Program-made: the position numbers and the translations under genes | In this document: one piece after another, positions 19,906 to 29,586 of the stretch | How the letters are laid out: each line of letters begins with the position of its first letter | Position numbering within the stretch: position 1 is the first letter of the stretch | The notes under the pieces: generated by a model | What the model saw: only the letters and a program-made list of their open reading frames with translations | What the model was told of the DNA's origin: nothing | The model's database searches: none | Assembly: GCF_016904885.1 (NCBI RefSeq) | Contig: NZ_JADWYI010000001.1 | Location: 3,224,001-3,288,000 of the forward strand | DNA length: 64,000 nt | From: Archangium primigenium | GTDB taxonomy: Bacteria > Myxococcota > Myxococcia > Myxococcales > Myxococcaceae | Direction: 5' to 3'

Positions 19906-20865
19906 GTGGCGGAGAAGATCAATAAGGTGACCATCATCGGCTCGGGGCCGGCGGGCTACACCGCGGCCATCTACGCCGCGCGTGCCAACCTGCAGCCGGT
20001 CATGTTCGCCGGTGGCCCCACGCTCGAGGACGCCCAGCGCGTGCCCGGCGGCCAGCTGATGATCACCACCGAGGTGGAGAACTACCCGGGCTTTCCCACC
20101 GGCATCACCGGCCCGGAGCTGATGGACCACTTCCAGAAGCAGGCCGAGCGCTTTGGCACCGTCATCCACATGGAGAACGTGGTGAAGGTGGACCTGAGCA
20201 AGCGCCCCTTCTTCATCCAGGGCGAGACGGAGAGCTGTTACTCGGAGACCGTCATCATCGCCACCGGGGCGAGCGCCAAGTGGCTGCACATCAAGGGCGA
20301 GGACCAGTACAAGAACCGCGGCGTGTCCGCGTGCGCCACCTGTGACGGCGCCTTCTACAAGAACCAGGACGTGCTCGTGGTGGGCGGCGGCGACACCGCC
20401 ATGGAGGAGGCCACCTACCTGGCGAAGATCGTCAAGAGCGTGACCCTCATCCACCGCCGCGACTCCCTGCGCGCCTCCAAGGTGATGCAGGACCGGGTGT
20501 TCAACAACCCGAAGATCTCCATCCTCTGGGACAGCGCCGTGGAGGAGGTGCTCGGTGACGCCAAGGGCATGACGGGCGCGGTGGTGAAGAACCTCAAGTC
20601 GGGGGACACCCGCCAGGTGACCGCCACCGGCCTGTTCGTGGCCATCGGCCATACGCCCACCACGGGCCTGTTCAAGGGCGCCCTGGAGACGCACGAGACG
20701 GGCTACCTCAAGACGGTGCCGGGCAGCACCCGCACCGCGGTGCCGGGCGTGTTCGCCTGTGGTGACGTGCAGGACAGCTACTACCGTCAGGCCATCACCG
20801 CCGCGGGCACGGGCTGCATGGCGGCGATCGACGCCGAGCGTTGGCTCATCGAAGAGGGGTCGTGA
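19906..20865 (+). CDS. trxB: Thioredoxin reductase
   Basis: This FAD enzyme passes electrons from NADPH to thioredoxin. The 319-residue protein has the FAD motif GSGPAGYTAAIYAARA, the redox pair CATC (Cys143, Cys146), the NADPH motif VGGGDTAMEEATYL with downstream HRRDSLRA, and the C-terminal FAD motif GVFACGDVQD. The start is a GTG at 19906 with an AGGAG site. The stop overlaps the GTG of the next gene by three bases, so the two are coupled. Confidence 0.95.
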   Translation: MAEKINKVTIIGSGPAGYTAAIYAARANLQPVMFAGGPTLEDAQRVPGGQLMITTEVENYPGFPTGITGPELMDHFQKQAERFGTVIHMENVVKVDLSKRPFFIQGETESCYSETVIIATGASAKWLHIKGEDQYKNRGVSACATCDGAFYKNQDVLVVGGGDTAMEEATYLAKIVKSVTLIHRRDSLRASKVMQDRVFNNPKISILWDSAVEEVLGDAKGMTGAVVKNLKSGDTRQVTATGLFVAIGHTPTTGLFKGALETHETGYLKTVPGSTRTAVPGVFACGDVQDSYYRQAITAAGTGCMAAIDAERWLIEEGS

Positions 20866-22049
20866 GCACCAAACGCCAGACGGTGGCGGTGCACGCGGGC
20901 TCGCGCCTCACGGGCAGCCAGTCCCTTCCCGTGGTGCCGCCCATCCACGTGTCCGCCGTCAGCTACTTCGAGGACAGCGACACGCTGGACGGGGCCCTGG
21001 ACGGCAAGGACTACGTCTACTCGCGCATCTCCGCGCCCAACGCCGCCCTGCTGGAGGAGGCGGTGGCGGCGCTGGAGGGCGCGGAGGCCTGCGTCGCCTA
21101 CGCCAGCGGCATGGCCGCGCTCCGGGCCGTCTTCGAGGCCCAGGGCCTGCGCGCGGGCGACACGGTGGTCATGGCCGCGGATGGCTATGGCGTCACCCGC
21201 TCGCTCTACAAGAGCCTGGCGGCGCGGGCCGGGGTGCGCCTGGAGGCGCTCCTGCTGACGGACCCCACGACGCCCGAGCGTCTGCGCACGCTCCGTCCCC
21301 GGCTGGTGCTCGCCGAGAGTGTCACCAACCCGCTCCTGCGCGTGCCGGACATCCGCGCCCTGTCGCGGGTGTGCCAGGAGGTGGGGGCGGCGCTGGCCGT
21401 GGACGCCACCTTCCCGTCGCCGTATGGGCAGCGGGCGTGCGAGCTGGGGGCGGACTACGCCCTCCAATCCACGACGAAGTGGCTCAACGGGCACAGCGAT
21501 GCCCTGGGCGGCACGGTGAGCGGGCGGCGCGAGAAGGTGGAGCCGCTCCGGGCCGCGCGCCTGTTCCACGGCGACGTGCTGGGGCCTTTCGAGGCGTGGC
21601 TGACGCTGCGGGGCATCCGCACGCTGCCGGTGCGCATGAAGGCCCACTGCGAGCACGCGGCGCACGTGGCGCGCCGGCTGTCCGAGTCGCCGCACGTGGC
21701 GCGGGTGCACTACCCGGGGCTGGCGACGCATCCAGACCACGAGGTGGCGCGCGAGCTGCTGGAGGGTGGCTTCGGGGGCATGGTGGCCTTCGACATCCAG
21801 GGGGCGGGTCGGCCGGAGTGCTTCCGTTTCCTGGAGGCGGTGAAGGTGGCCCGGCCGGGACCGTCGCTCGGGGACGTGGGAACCCTGGTGATGCACGCGG
21901 CGAGCGCGAGCGCGCGGCGGATGACGCCCGAGGAGCGGCAGGCGGCGGGCATTGGCGAGAGCCTCATCCGCGTGTCGGTGGGCCTGGAAGATCCAGATGA
22001 CATCGCGGACGACCTGATCGCCGCGGTGGCGGAGGCGGTGACGCGGTGA
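20862..22049 (+). CDS. Trans-sulfuration PLP enzyme (cystathionine gamma-lyase / methionine gamma-lyase family)
   Basis: This 395-residue fold-type I PLP enzyme belongs to the Cys/Met metabolism family, which cleaves or forms C-S bonds at the gamma or beta carbon of sulfur amino acids. Key motifs are [39 protein letters not shown] and the lysine segment [17 protein letters not shown] (Schiff-base Lys). The C-terminal part has the expected [13 protein letters not shown]. The exact reaction cannot be chosen from sequence. It starts with GTG inside the trxB stop (GTGA) and ends overlapping moaC. Confidence 0.88.
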   Translation: MSTKRQTVAVHAGSRLTGSQSLPVVPPIHVSAVSYFEDSDTLDGALDGKDYVYSRISAPNAALLEEAVAALEGAEACVAYASGMAALRAVFEAQGLRAGDTVVMAADGYGVTRSLYKSLAARAGVRLEALLLTDPTTPERLRTLRPRLVLAESVTNPLLRVPDIRALSRVCQEVGAALAVDATFPSPYGQRACELGADYALQSTTKWLNGHSDALGGTVSGRREKVEPLRAARLFHGDVLGPFEAWLTLRGIRTLPVRMKAHCEHAAHVARRLSESPHVARVHYPGLATHPDHEVARELLEGGFGGMVAFDIQGAGRPECFRFLEAVKVARPGPSLGDVGTLVMHAASASARRMTPEERQAAGIGESLIRVSVGLEDPDDIADDLIAAVAEAVTR

Positions 22050-22489
22050 AAATGGTCGATGTGGGTGGCAAGGAGAAGACGGAACGGGTGGCGGTGGCCA
22101 CGGCGCACCTGCGCATGCTGCCCGAGACCCTGGAGCGCATCCTCCAGGGCAAGGTGGAGAAGGGGGATGTGCTGGCGGCGGCGCGGCTGGCGGGCGTCAT
22201 GGCGGCCAAGCGCACGCCGGACGTCATCCCCCTGTGCCATCCCATCGCCCTGTCCGGCGTGGAGGTGATTCCCACGCCTGGGCCCGAGGGCCTGGAGATC
22301 CGCGTCACGGTGCGCACGGTGGACCGCACGGGCGTGGAGATGGAGGCCCTGACGGCGGCCTGCGCGGCGGCGCTCACGGTCTACGACATGTGCAAGAGCA
22401 TGGACCGGGGCATGGTGCTCGAGCGCGTGCAACTGGACCACAAGGCGGGCGGCCGCTCCGGCACCTGGGACCGCGAGTCCGGCCGCTAG
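22046..22489 (+). CDS. moaC: Cyclic pyranopterin monophosphate synthase
   Basis: MoaC works with MoaA in the first step of molybdenum-cofactor synthesis, turning the rearranged GTP product into cyclic pyranopterin monophosphate. The 147-residue protein has the hallmark motifs [18 protein letters not shown] (CHPI) and [19 protein letters not shown], with the catalytic Lys in DHKAGGRSG. It is slightly shorter than the usual 160 residues because the N-terminal part is compact. The GTG at 22046 overlaps the stop of the preceding gene; the ATG at 22052 is a possible alternative. Confidence 0.93.
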   Translation: MKMVDVGGKEKTERVAVATAHLRMLPETLERILQGKVEKGDVLAAARLAGVMAAKRTPDVIPLCHPIALSGVEVIPTPGPEGLEIRVTVRTVDRTGVEMEALTAACAAALTVYDMCKSMDRGMVLERVQLDHKAGGRSGTWDRESGR

Positions 22490-22640
22490 CGTTCGGACTG
22501 GAGACGCGGGTCCTGCGTGGCCAAGAACCCGCCGATCCCACCGAAAGCCACGCCCTCCTGGGCGCGAGGGGAGGGCGTTACGACAGGGGCATGGCGAGTG
22601 AGACCGGAAGTCCCTTCCTCACTCGACCCGGGAGACCCCT

Positions 22641-23552
22641 ATGTCTTACGACGTCGTCATCGTGGGTGGCGGCCCCGCCGGCTTGTCCGCCGCGCTTGCC
22701 CTTGGCCGTGCCTGCAAGCGTGTCTTGCTTTGCGATGCGGGGCCGCGCAGGAACGCCGCGGCCGAACACCTCCACAACTTCGTCACGCGGGACGGAACGC
22801 CTCCCGGCGAATTCCGGGCGATGGGACGCGAACAGCTCGCGGCCTATCCGAACGTCGAGGTGCGCGACGCGCGGATCGAAGCCATCACGGGCGCCCGTGG
22901 CGCGTTCGAGGTCTCGCTGCCGACAGGCAAGGTCCAGGCGAGGCGGATCCTCCTGTGCACGGGGATGATCGACGAAGTGCTTGAGATCGAGGGGTTCCGC
23001 GAGCTGTGGGGCCACGCCATCTTCCAATGCCCCTACTGTCATGGATGGGAAGTCCGAGACCGCCGGTGGGCCTACCTCGCGCGAGGGGCGCAATTCCTCC
23101 ATTTCCCCTTGCAGCTTCCGGGATGGGCGCGGGAGGTGATTGTCCTGACGGGCGGCGCCTTCGATGTTCCAGCCCCCCTACGTGCCCAGTTCGATGCGAT
23201 GGGCATCCGAATCGAGACGCGGCCCGTCACGCGCCTGGTCCCGAACGGGACGCGTCTGGAGCGCATCGAGTTCTCGGAGGGTGAACCCCTCGTGTGTGAG
23301 GTGTTGTTCGCGCATCCTCCGCAACGGCACGTCGACGTGGTGCGCGCCCTGGACGTGCGCCTCGACGAGAACGGTTTCGTGCGGGTCGACCCGATGACCC
23401 GTGAGACGTCCATCCCCGGCATCTACGCGGGGGGCGACCTCCAGACGGGCATGCAAGGCGCCATCTTCGCGGCGGCCTCCGCCGTGCACGCCGCCGCCAT
23501 GCTCAACCACGAACTGACGGTGGAACGGGCGCTCGAACCCGTGGCGGATTAG
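22641..23552 (+). CDS. Thioredoxin-reductase-like FAD-dependent oxidoreductase
   Basis: The 303-residue flavoprotein has the FAD motif VVIVGGGPAGLSAALALGRA, a CPYC redox pair (Cys130, Cys133; FQCPYCHGWEV) and the C-terminal GIYAGGDLQTGMQGAIFAAA. The second nucleotide-binding motif of true thioredoxin reductases (GGGDxAxE) is missing; WAYLARGAQFLHFPL stands in its place. This is typical of a subgroup of TrxR-like proteins whose electron donor is uncertain. It is preceded by a 150-bp gap after moaC and its last four bases overlap the end of the convergent regulator gene. Confidence 0.85.
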   Translation: MSYDVVIVGGGPAGLSAALALGRACKRVLLCDAGPRRNAAAEHLHNFVTRDGTPPGEFRAMGREQLAAYPNVEVRDARIEAITGARGAFEVSLPTGKVQARRILLCTGMIDEVLEIEGFRELWGHAIFQCPYCHGWEVRDRRWAYLARGAQFLHFPLQLPGWAREVIVLTGGAFDVPAPLRAQFDAMGIRIETRPVTRLVPNGTRLERIEFSEGEPLVCEVLFAHPPQRHVDVVRALDVRLDENGFVRVDPMTRETSIPGIYAGGDLQTGMQGAIFAAASAVHAAAMLNHELTVERALEPVAD

Positions 23553-24535
23553 CCCGGATCGCGGAACTGCCGCGGCGACTCTCCTGTGTAGCGGCGGAAG
23601 ACGCGCCGGAAGGCGGCCGCGTCGGCGTAGCCCACCCGCGCGGCGATGTCGTCAACCGCGTCGTGGGTGGTCTCGAGGAGGTGGATGGCGCGGCGCACGC
23701 GCAGGCGATGGACGAACTCCTGCGGTGTCATGCCCAGACTCGTCCGGACGCGGCGGGCGAGCGTCCGCGACGACACATGCGCCGCGCGCGCGAGCTCCTC
23801 GAGCGACACCTGACGCTCCACGTTCTGGGTGACGAAGCGCTCGATCGCGAGGACCGTGGGATCGTTCGCTCGAAGGTGCTCGTGCACCATGTAGCGGGCC
23901 TGGGACGAGCGCTCGTCGAGCACGAGGTAGCGCGCCACGAGGTGGGGGAGGGAAGGACCCACCCTTCGCGCGACGATCGTGAGCGCGAGGTCGGCGTGGG
24001 CCAGCGCGGCGCCCGCCGTGATGACTTTCCCCTCGTCGACCACCATGCGCTCGGCGGACAGGGAGACCTTCGGAAACCGCCGTGCGAAATCGGGCGCGAG
24101 CCACCACGACGTCGTCGCGGACCGCCCGTCGAGCACGCCCGACGCGGCGAGCACGAACGTGGCGGAGCACGACGCGGCGAGGAGCACGTCCTTGGAGGCG
24201 AGCTTCGCGAGCAGTTCGGCCGCGCGGCGAGTGTCCTCCCGCGCCAGGAGCTTCTCGACGGTGCGGGCACTCGCCGAGAAGAAGCCCGGCAACAGGACGA
24301 CATCGCCTGGGCCCAGAGCGCGAGGGTTGAATGCGCCATCCACGGCGATTGACCGCCCGGCCGACGAACGCACCGGCTCGCCGTCGATGGACACCACGCG
24401 CTGGAGCAGCGCCTTGCCACCGCGAGGTGTTGGCCCGCGCCCGGAGTCGGTGAGATGGGCCGCGGTGGCGACGACGTCGAGCGCCACGCCCAGCGAACTG
24501 TCCGCGACGCCCTCGAGAATCAGGTGGAAGAACAT
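23549..24535 (-). CDS. GlxA-family transcriptional regulator (DJ-1/PfpI plus AraC DNA-binding domain)
   Basis: The 328-residue protein combines an N-terminal DJ-1/PfpI amidotransferase-like sensor domain (about 1-200; VVLLPGFFSAS, LLAASCSATFVLAASG with the nucleophile-elbow Cys, ATTSWWLAPDF) with a C-terminal AraC double helix-turn-helix (about 225-328; SLEELARAAHVSSRTLARR, DIAARVGYADAAAFRRVFRRY). These usually activate a neighbouring catabolic operon. It is divergent from the hydrolase-crotonase-SnoaL operon across a 113-bp promoter region, which makes that operon the likely target. Its stop overlaps the stop of the convergent oxidoreductase gene. Confidence 0.9.
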   Translation of the reverse strand: MFFHLILEGVADSSLGVALDVVATAAHLTDSGRGPTPRGGKALLQRVVSIDGEPVRSSAGRSIAVDGAFNPRALGPGDVVLLPGFFSASARTVEKLLAREDTRRAAELLAKLASKDVLLAASCSATFVLAASGVLDGRSATTSWWLAPDFARRFPKVSLSAERMVVDEGKVITAGAALAHADLALTIVARRVGPSLPHLVARYLVLDERSSQARYMVHEHLRANDPTVLAIERFVTQNVERQVSLEELARAAHVSSRTLARRVRTSLGMTPQEFVHRLRVRRAIHLLETTHDAVDDIAARVGYADAAAFRRVFRRYTGESPRQFRDPG

Positions 24536-24648
24536 CTGGCGAGAATAGACCGAACATTGTCAGTCCCGCCACTGGTGGAGAAGGCCCGTCATTGAGATTG
24601 TTCATTCCGCGCTCGGCGCTTCCACGAGCCGCTCACGAGGAACAAGGC

Positions 24649-25503
24649 ATGGCGAAGGTCGGACAGGCGAACGCTCCAAATCTGGCAATCAAGGCGTCGA
24701 ACGGGGTGACGTATGCCTATCGGCGGTTCGGAAAGAGCGATGGCTCGACGAAGCCGCTCGTCTGCTTCGTGCACTACCGGGCCAATCTCGACAACTGGGA
24801 TCCGGCGCTCGTGGATGCGCTCGCCGAGCAGCGCGAGGTCATCCTCGTCGACAACGTCGGCGTCGGAGGCTCGAGCGGCAAGACGCCCGATACCGTGGCC
24901 GAGATGGCTCATGGCGCCATCGCTTTCACCGATGCGCTCAAGTTGGCCCGCGTCGACCTCCTGGGCTTCTCGCTCGGGGGCTTCGTGGCGCAAGAGTTCG
25001 CGTTGATGAGACCTCATCAGGTCCGCCGCCTCGTGCTCGCGGGGACGGGTCCGCAGGGCGGCGAGGGCATGCACCGCTACGTGCCGGAGGTGCTCGAGGT
25101 CGCGCTGCGCGAGCAGATCGACGCCGAGGGGATGCTGACCCTCTTCTTCGAGAAGTCCGAGTCGAGCCGCGCCAGGGGAAGGGAGTTCCTCGGGCGCCTG
25201 CGCTCGCGACAGGCCGACAGGGATGTCCCGGTGTCTCGCGATACGGTCAACGCGCACCTGACCGCGATCTCGACCTGGGGCATTCCCAACGCGTCGAAGC
25301 TCTCACGCCTCCACGCGATCCGGCAACCGACGCTGGTCGCCAACGGCGACAACGACATCATGGTGCCGACGGCCAATTCCTCTTTGCTGGCCAGGCACAT
25401 TCCCAACGCGCAGCTGCGACTCTATCCGGACGCGGGACACGCCTTCTTGTTCCAATACCCGGAGGAGTTCGCGGCGGACGTGAATCGTTTCCTCGGCCAA
25501 TAG
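24649..25503 (+). CDS. Alpha/beta-fold hydrolase
   Basis: This 284-residue enzyme has the nucleophile elbow GFSLGG (Ser108), an Asp in NGDNDIMVP and a His in DAGHAFLFQYP, the full triad of alpha/beta hydrolases. The HG-type segment CFVHYRANLDNWDP resembles ester or ring-cleavage-product hydrolases. I chose the ATG at 24649 (MAKVGQ), which has a GAGGA site 8 bases upstream, rather than an upstream start. It is the first gene of a three-gene operon facing away from the GlxA-type regulator. Substrate unknown. Confidence 0.85.
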   Translation: MAKVGQANAPNLAIKASNGVTYAYRRFGKSDGSTKPLVCFVHYRANLDNWDPALVDALAEQREVILVDNVGVGGSSGKTPDTVAEMAHGAIAFTDALKLARVDLLGFSLGGFVAQEFALMRPHQVRRLVLAGTGPQGGEGMHRYVPEVLEVALREQIDAEGMLTLFFEKSESSRARGREFLGRLRSRQADRDVPVSRDTVNAHLTAISTWGIPNASKLSRLHAIRQPTLVANGDNDIMVPTANSSLLARHIPNAQLRLYPDAGHAFLFQYPEEFAADVNRFLGQ

Positions 25504-25530
25504 CCAGAGCGAGACAGCGCAGGAGCGAGA

Positions 25531-26382
25531 ATGAGCAAGCAGGGTATCGTCCACGTGGACAGGCCGAATCCGAGGACAGCCACCGTCACCTTCGCCGATC
25601 CGCCGACGAACGTGATTGTTCCGGAGACGGTGGCACGCCTTCACGACGTCGTCGTCGAACTGTCGACCGACGAGCGTGTCCAGGTCGTCGTCTTCGCGAG
25701 TGGCACCGAAGGCTTCTTTTTCAATCATTTCGATCTCCGGCAGGCCGCCCGGTTTCCGTCCACCGTGGGGCCGGATGGGTCCGAGGTCCCGACGTGGGTC
25801 GACCTGGTGCTCCGCCTCTCGAAGGCGCCGTTCGTGAGCATCGCGAAGATCCGCGGGCGAACGCGTGGAGGGGGCAACGAGTTCGCGCTGGCGTGCGACC
25901 TGCGTTACGCGAGCCGAGAGCAGGCCCTGTTCGGGCAGCCGGAAGTCGGCACCGGCATCCTGCCAGGAGGGGGCGGGAGCGAGCGTCTGCCTCGCCTCAT
26001 CGGCCGGGATCGCGGCCTCGAGGCGATCCTCACGAGCCAGGACTACGACGCCGGACTCGCGGAGCGCTACGGCTGGATCACGCGAAGCCTGCCGGACGAC
26101 GAACTCGACGCGTTCGTGGACGGGATTTCCACCCGGATCGCCTCGTTCGACAAGACCGTCGTCGCCGCCGCGAAAGCGCAAATCAACCGCGCGTCGCTTC
26201 CCCCGGACGCGGACCTCTCGGCGGCCTACGCCGAGTATACGCGTTCGCTCTCCGCACCCGCTTTCCAGGCCGGTCTCGCCCGCCTCGGCCAGCACTTCGC
26301 TCGCAGGGGACTCGAGGTGGAGCTTCGGCTCGGCGAGTACCTCGGCACCGTTGACGCGCCTCCTCCACTCACAACACGTTGA
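25531..26382 (+). CDS. Enoyl-CoA hydratase/isomerase family protein
   Basis: The 283-residue protein is a crotonase-fold enzyme. The oxyanion-hole segment appears as KIRGRTRGGGNEFALACDLR, followed by FGQPEVGTGILPGGGGSERL, where a catalytic Glu is expected. Family members act on acyl-CoA thioesters by hydration, isomerisation or C-C cleavage. It lies 27 bp after the hydrolase gene and 10 bp before the SnoaL-like gene, all on one strand, which suggests a small catabolic pathway. No CoA ligase is in the operon. Confidence 0.85.
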   Translation: MSKQGIVHVDRPNPRTATVTFADPPTNVIVPETVARLHDVVVELSTDERVQVVVFASGTEGFFFNHFDLRQAARFPSTVGPDGSEVPTWVDLVLRLSKAPFVSIAKIRGRTRGGGNEFALACDLRYASREQALFGQPEVGTGILPGGGGSERLPRLIGRDRGLEAILTSQDYDAGLAERYGWITRSLPDDELDAFVDGISTRIASFDKTVVAAAKAQINRASLPPDADLSAAYAEYTRSLSAPAFQAGLARLGQHFARRGLEVELRLGEYLGTVDAPPPLTTR

Positions 26383-26392
26383 AAGGCAATCC

Positions 26393-26764
26393 ATGAACAA
26401 CAAAGATCTCGTGACCGCGGCAATGACCGGGCTGTTCATCGACCGGGACCTGACGGTCCTCGATAAGTATTGGGACCCTGGCTACATCCAGCACAACCCG
26501 CGCATGCCGAACGGGACGGACTTCTTCCGCAAGCTGATCCCGAGCCTCAAGGCCGACTTCCGCTACGAGCCCGGTCTCGTCCTCGAGAACGGCGAGTTCG
26601 TGATGATCCACGGCCGCTACGTCGGTTGGGGGGACAAGACCATGATCGGGGTCGACATCTTCAAGGTCGTGAACGGGCGCTTCGTGGAGCACTGGGACGT
26701 GATCCAGGAGGAAGTCCCCGCCGACAAGACGGCCACCGGGAATTCCATGTTCCCCATCAGGTAG
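26393..26764 (+). CDS. SnoaL-like (NTF2-fold) protein
   Basis: A 123-residue protein of the SnoaL/NTF2 cone fold. The pattern YWDPGYIQHNPRMPNGTDFFRK, followed by GRYVGWGDKTMIGVDIFKV and GRFVEHWDVIQ, is typical of the predicted SnoaL-like aldol condensation-type family often found next to catabolic enzymes. The ATG at 26393 has a GAAAGG site. It is the last gene of the operon that begins with the hydrolase. It could be an isomerase, cyclase or merely a binding protein. Confidence 0.82.
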   Translation: MNNKDLVTAAMTGLFIDRDLTVLDKYWDPGYIQHNPRMPNGTDFFRKLIPSLKADFRYEPGLVLENGEFVMIHGRYVGWGDKTMIGVDIFKVVNGRFVEHWDVIQEEVPADKTATGNSMFPIR

Positions 26765-26899
26765 CGGGACGGGCGCCCGTGACGGTCGTGCCCGCCGTGG
26801 CGGGCGCGTCAGACGTTCAAGCGCGGCGTGAAACTGGCGCGGGCCCCGGGCATGCCCTACGAGGACCCGGGCCCACGAGGGCTTCCGCCTCTTGGGGGC

Positions 26900-29110
26900 A
26901 TGGCGTTCGCGCGCCTTTTCACCATGTCACACCCGCCTCCTTCGCATTCGCCCCTGGCCCGCTCGACGCTCACCAAGATGGGGGTGCGCATCGCGGTCGT
27001 CATCGCGCTCTCGACGCTCTTCAGCTTCCTGCACATGCGGCACACGCTGCGGGCCGAGGCCCTGGCCCAGCTGTCCCAGTACGTGGATCAGCGCGGCACC
27101 CAGGAGGAGTCCATCTTCCTGCTGGCCGAGGACACCCAGTCGTTGCTCGCTCGAGACCTGGCGGCCCGGGTGCGCGCCGCCCCGGCTCCCGACGAGGACG
27201 CGCGCTTCCACCGCCTGTTCACGCGGCTGCCCGACGGCACCGTGCGCACCCGGCCCACCGGCTCCGAGAATACGGCGGGGGTGGGCGCCTTCATCCCCCC
27301 GGGCGTCGCGCTGGATGGCGGGCTGCGCCACCGGATCCTGGTCGCGTATGACGTGCTCGCCCAGTACGGCCCGGCCTTCCGCGTCCGCTTCGTCGACACC
27401 TTCATCACCCTGCCCGAGGGGCCGATGCTCACCTACTGGCCCGAGCGCCCCGACATCAGCCTGGAGATCGAGTCCTCCTTCGATCCGCTCTCCCTGGAGT
27501 ACTTCCAGACGAGCCTGCCCGCGAACAACCCCACGCGGCGGCCGGTCTGGACCCGGGTCACCAAGGAGGAGGCCTCCGCGAAGTGGATGGTCACGGTCAC
27601 CACGCCCCTGGACGTGGACGGCCGTTACGTGGCGGCCATCAGCCATGACGTCATGCTCGAGGAGCTGATCCGCCGCACCCTCAATGACCACCTGCCCCAG
27701 TCGTACAACGTCCTCTTCCGCGACGACGGCGAGCTCATCGCCCATCCGCGGATGAAGGCGTCCGACGGGCAGCTCCTGCGCGAGCAGGATCAGGCGCTCC
27801 TGCACGAGCTCGTGGAGCGCGTGAGAAGCCGCCCGGGCGAGCCCGTGGTGGAGCTGCCCTCTCAAGGGGTGTGGCTCGCCGTGGCGCGACTGCACGGCAC
27901 GGACTGGAACTTCGTCACCGTGCTGCCCGAGCACGTGGTGTCCCGGCCCGCCCTCCAGGGGGCGCGCATCGTGCTGCTGCTCGGCGTGCTGTCGCTGCTC
28001 CTGGAGCTGGGCATCATGTCCTGGGTGCTGCGCACGCAGATCAGCCGGCCCCTGCTGGACTTCACCCAAGCCACCGCGCGCATCTCCTCGGGCGACTTCC
28101 AGGTGAACCTGGCCACCGCGCGCGAGGACGAGTTGGGCCAGCTGGCCAAGGCCTTCGAGGCCATGGCCAACCGGCTGCGCCACCGGGAAGCGGACCTGCG
28201 CACGGCCAACGAGGGGCTCGAGCAGCGCGTGGAGGACCGCACACGCGAGCTCAAGTCGGTCCACCAGCAGCTGGTGCAGACGGCGCGGCGCACGGGCATG
28301 GCGGAGATCGCCACCAACGTGCTGCACAACGTGGGCAATGTGCTGACGAGCGTCTACACGTCCTCCCAGGTCGCCAAGGAGCGCGTGCTGGGCATGCGCC
28401 TGGACCATGTGAGCCGGGTGGCCCAGCTGCTCCAATCGCGGCAGGCGGATCTCGCCGTCTTCCTCACCGAGGACGAGCGGGGCAAGCTGCTCACGCCCTT
28501 TCTCGACAAGCTCGGACAAAACCTGCTCGACGAGCGCCAGGAGGTCATCTCCCTGCTGGAGGACGTCAGCCGCTACACCGAGCACATCGGGGAGATTGTC
28601 AAAGTGCAGCAGGATTACGCCCGCACGCCGCGTCTGTACGAGCCGGTGGTGCTCTCGGAGTTGGTGGAGGACGCGCTGCGCATCAACGCCGCGGGCCTCA
28701 CGCGCCACCACGTGACGGTGGAGCGGCGCCTGGAGCCCGTGCCGCCCATCTTCACGGACAAGCACAAGATGTTGATGATCCTCGTCAACCTGGTGAGCAA
28801 CGCCAAGTACGCCCTGGATCCCGTGCCCGAGGACTCGCGGCGCCTCGTCGTGCTGCTGCGGCGCTCCGCCGAGGGCTCCATCCACATCGCCCTGCGCGAC
28901 AACGGCATGGGCATCGCGCCCGAGCTGCTCACGCGCATCTTCCAGTATGGTTTCACCACGCGTCAGGAGGGGCATGGCTTTGGCCTGCACTCGAGCGCCC
29001 TGGCGGCCCAGGAACTGGGCGGCGTCCTCAAGGCGGAGAGTGAGGGCCCCGGTCAGGGCGCGACCTTCACGCTGGTGATTCCCTCACCCCCTGCCCAGGC
29101 GGAGACATGA
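26900..29110 (+). CDS. Membrane-bound sensor histidine kinase
   Basis: The 736-residue kinase has a first membrane segment (MGVRIAVVIALSTLFSFL), a large periplasmic sensor region (about 45-350, with Cache-like PMLTYWPERPD, KWMVTVTTPLDVDGRYVAAIS), a second segment (GARIVLLLGVLSLLLELGIM), a HAMP domain, a coiled coil, the phospho-acceptor box VLHNVGNVLTSVYTSS (His476) and a HATPase domain (NLVSNAKYALD, ALRDNGMGI, GFTTRQEGHGFGLH). The HNVGN form of the H-box marks a distinct kinase subgroup. The start is uncertain: 26900 is used, 26924 is equally possible, and neither has a strong ribosome-binding site. It overlaps the response regulator gene by four bases. Confidence 0.85.
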   Translation: MAFARLFTMSHPPPSHSPLARSTLTKMGVRIAVVIALSTLFSFLHMRHTLRAEALAQLSQYVDQRGTQEESIFLLAEDTQSLLARDLAARVRAAPAPDEDARFHRLFTRLPDGTVRTRPTGSENTAGVGAFIPPGVALDGGLRHRILVAYDVLAQYGPAFRVRFVDTFITLPEGPMLTYWPERPDISLEIESSFDPLSLEYFQTSLPANNPTRRPVWTRVTKEEASAKWMVTVTTPLDVDGRYVAAISHDVMLEELIRRTLNDHLPQSYNVLFRDDGELIAHPRMKASDGQLLREQDQALLHELVERVRSRPGEPVVELPSQGVWLAVARLHGTDWNFVTVLPEHVVSRPALQGARIVLLLGVLSLLLELGIMSWVLRTQISRPLLDFTQATARISSGDFQVNLATAREDELGQLAKAFEAMANRLRHREADLRTANEGLEQRVEDRTRELKSVHQQLVQTARRTGMAEIATNVLHNVGNVLTSVYTSSQVAKERVLGMRLDHVSRVAQLLQSRQADLAVFLTEDERGKLLTPFLDKLGQNLLDERQEVISLLEDVSRYTEHIGEIVKVQQDYARTPRLYEPVVLSELVEDALRINAAGLTRHHVTVERRLEPVPPIFTDKHKMLMILVNLVSNAKYALDPVPEDSRRLVVLLRRSAEGSIHIALRDNGMGIAPELLTRIFQYGFTTRQEGHGFGLHSSALAAQELGGVLKAESEGPGQGATFTLVIPSPPAQAET

Positions 29111-29586
29111 GCACCCACCCGAGCCCCAGGCGTCTCCTCGTCATCGACGACTCGGAGGCCATCCACACCGACTTCCGCCGCATCCTCACCGACGAGCCGC
29201 TCAAGAGCCGGGGCGAGCTGGACCTGATGGCCGACGCGCTCTTCGGTCCCGAGGCCGCGGACTCCCACGTGGGCAAGACGGTGGTGGAGGTGGAGTCCGC
29301 CTACCAGGGCGAGGAGGGCGTGGCCCGGGTGCGCGAGGCGCTGGCCGAGGGCCGGCCCCATGCCCTGGTCTTCCTCGACTACCGGATGCCCCCGGGCTGG
29401 AACGGCGCCGAGACGCTGCGGCACCTGCGACGGGTGGCGCCCACCTTGCCGGTGGTGCTCTGCTCGGCCTACTCGGACTACTCCTGGACGGAGCTGCAGG
29501 CGGAGTTCGGCGCGTCCCGGCTCCTGCGCCAACTGCGCAAGCCCTTCAACCGGCAGCAGGTGCTCGCGCTGGCCCTGGGTGACTAG
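29107..29586 (+). CDS. Response regulator with an insertion in the receiver domain
   Basis: A 159-residue single-domain response regulator. It has the acidic pair in LLVIDDSEAIH, the phospho-acceptor Asp91 in LVFLDYRMPPGWNG, the Ser/Thr switch in VLCSAYSDYSW and the conserved Lys in LRKPFNR. About 35 extra residues (from the LTDEP stretch to SAYQGEEGV, including ALFGPEA) sit between the acidic pair and Asp91; this form is known in regulators paired with HNVGN-type kinases. There is no output domain, so it may signal by protein contact. ATGA overlap with the kinase gene shows translational coupling. Confidence 0.88.
   Translation: MSTHPSPRRLLVIDDSEAIHTDFRRILTDEPLKSRGELDLMADALFGPEAADSHVGKTVVEVESAYQGEEGVARVREALAEGRPHALVFLDYRMPPGWNGAETLRHLRRVAPTLPVVLCSAYSDYSWTELQAEFGASRLLRQLRKPFNRQQVLALALGD

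Noticed and set aside
29107-29586. Insertion in the response-regulator receiver domain as a novelty
   Set aside because: Receivers with the same ALFG-containing insertion and a LDxRMPPGW phospho-site are a known subgroup paired with this type of kinase.
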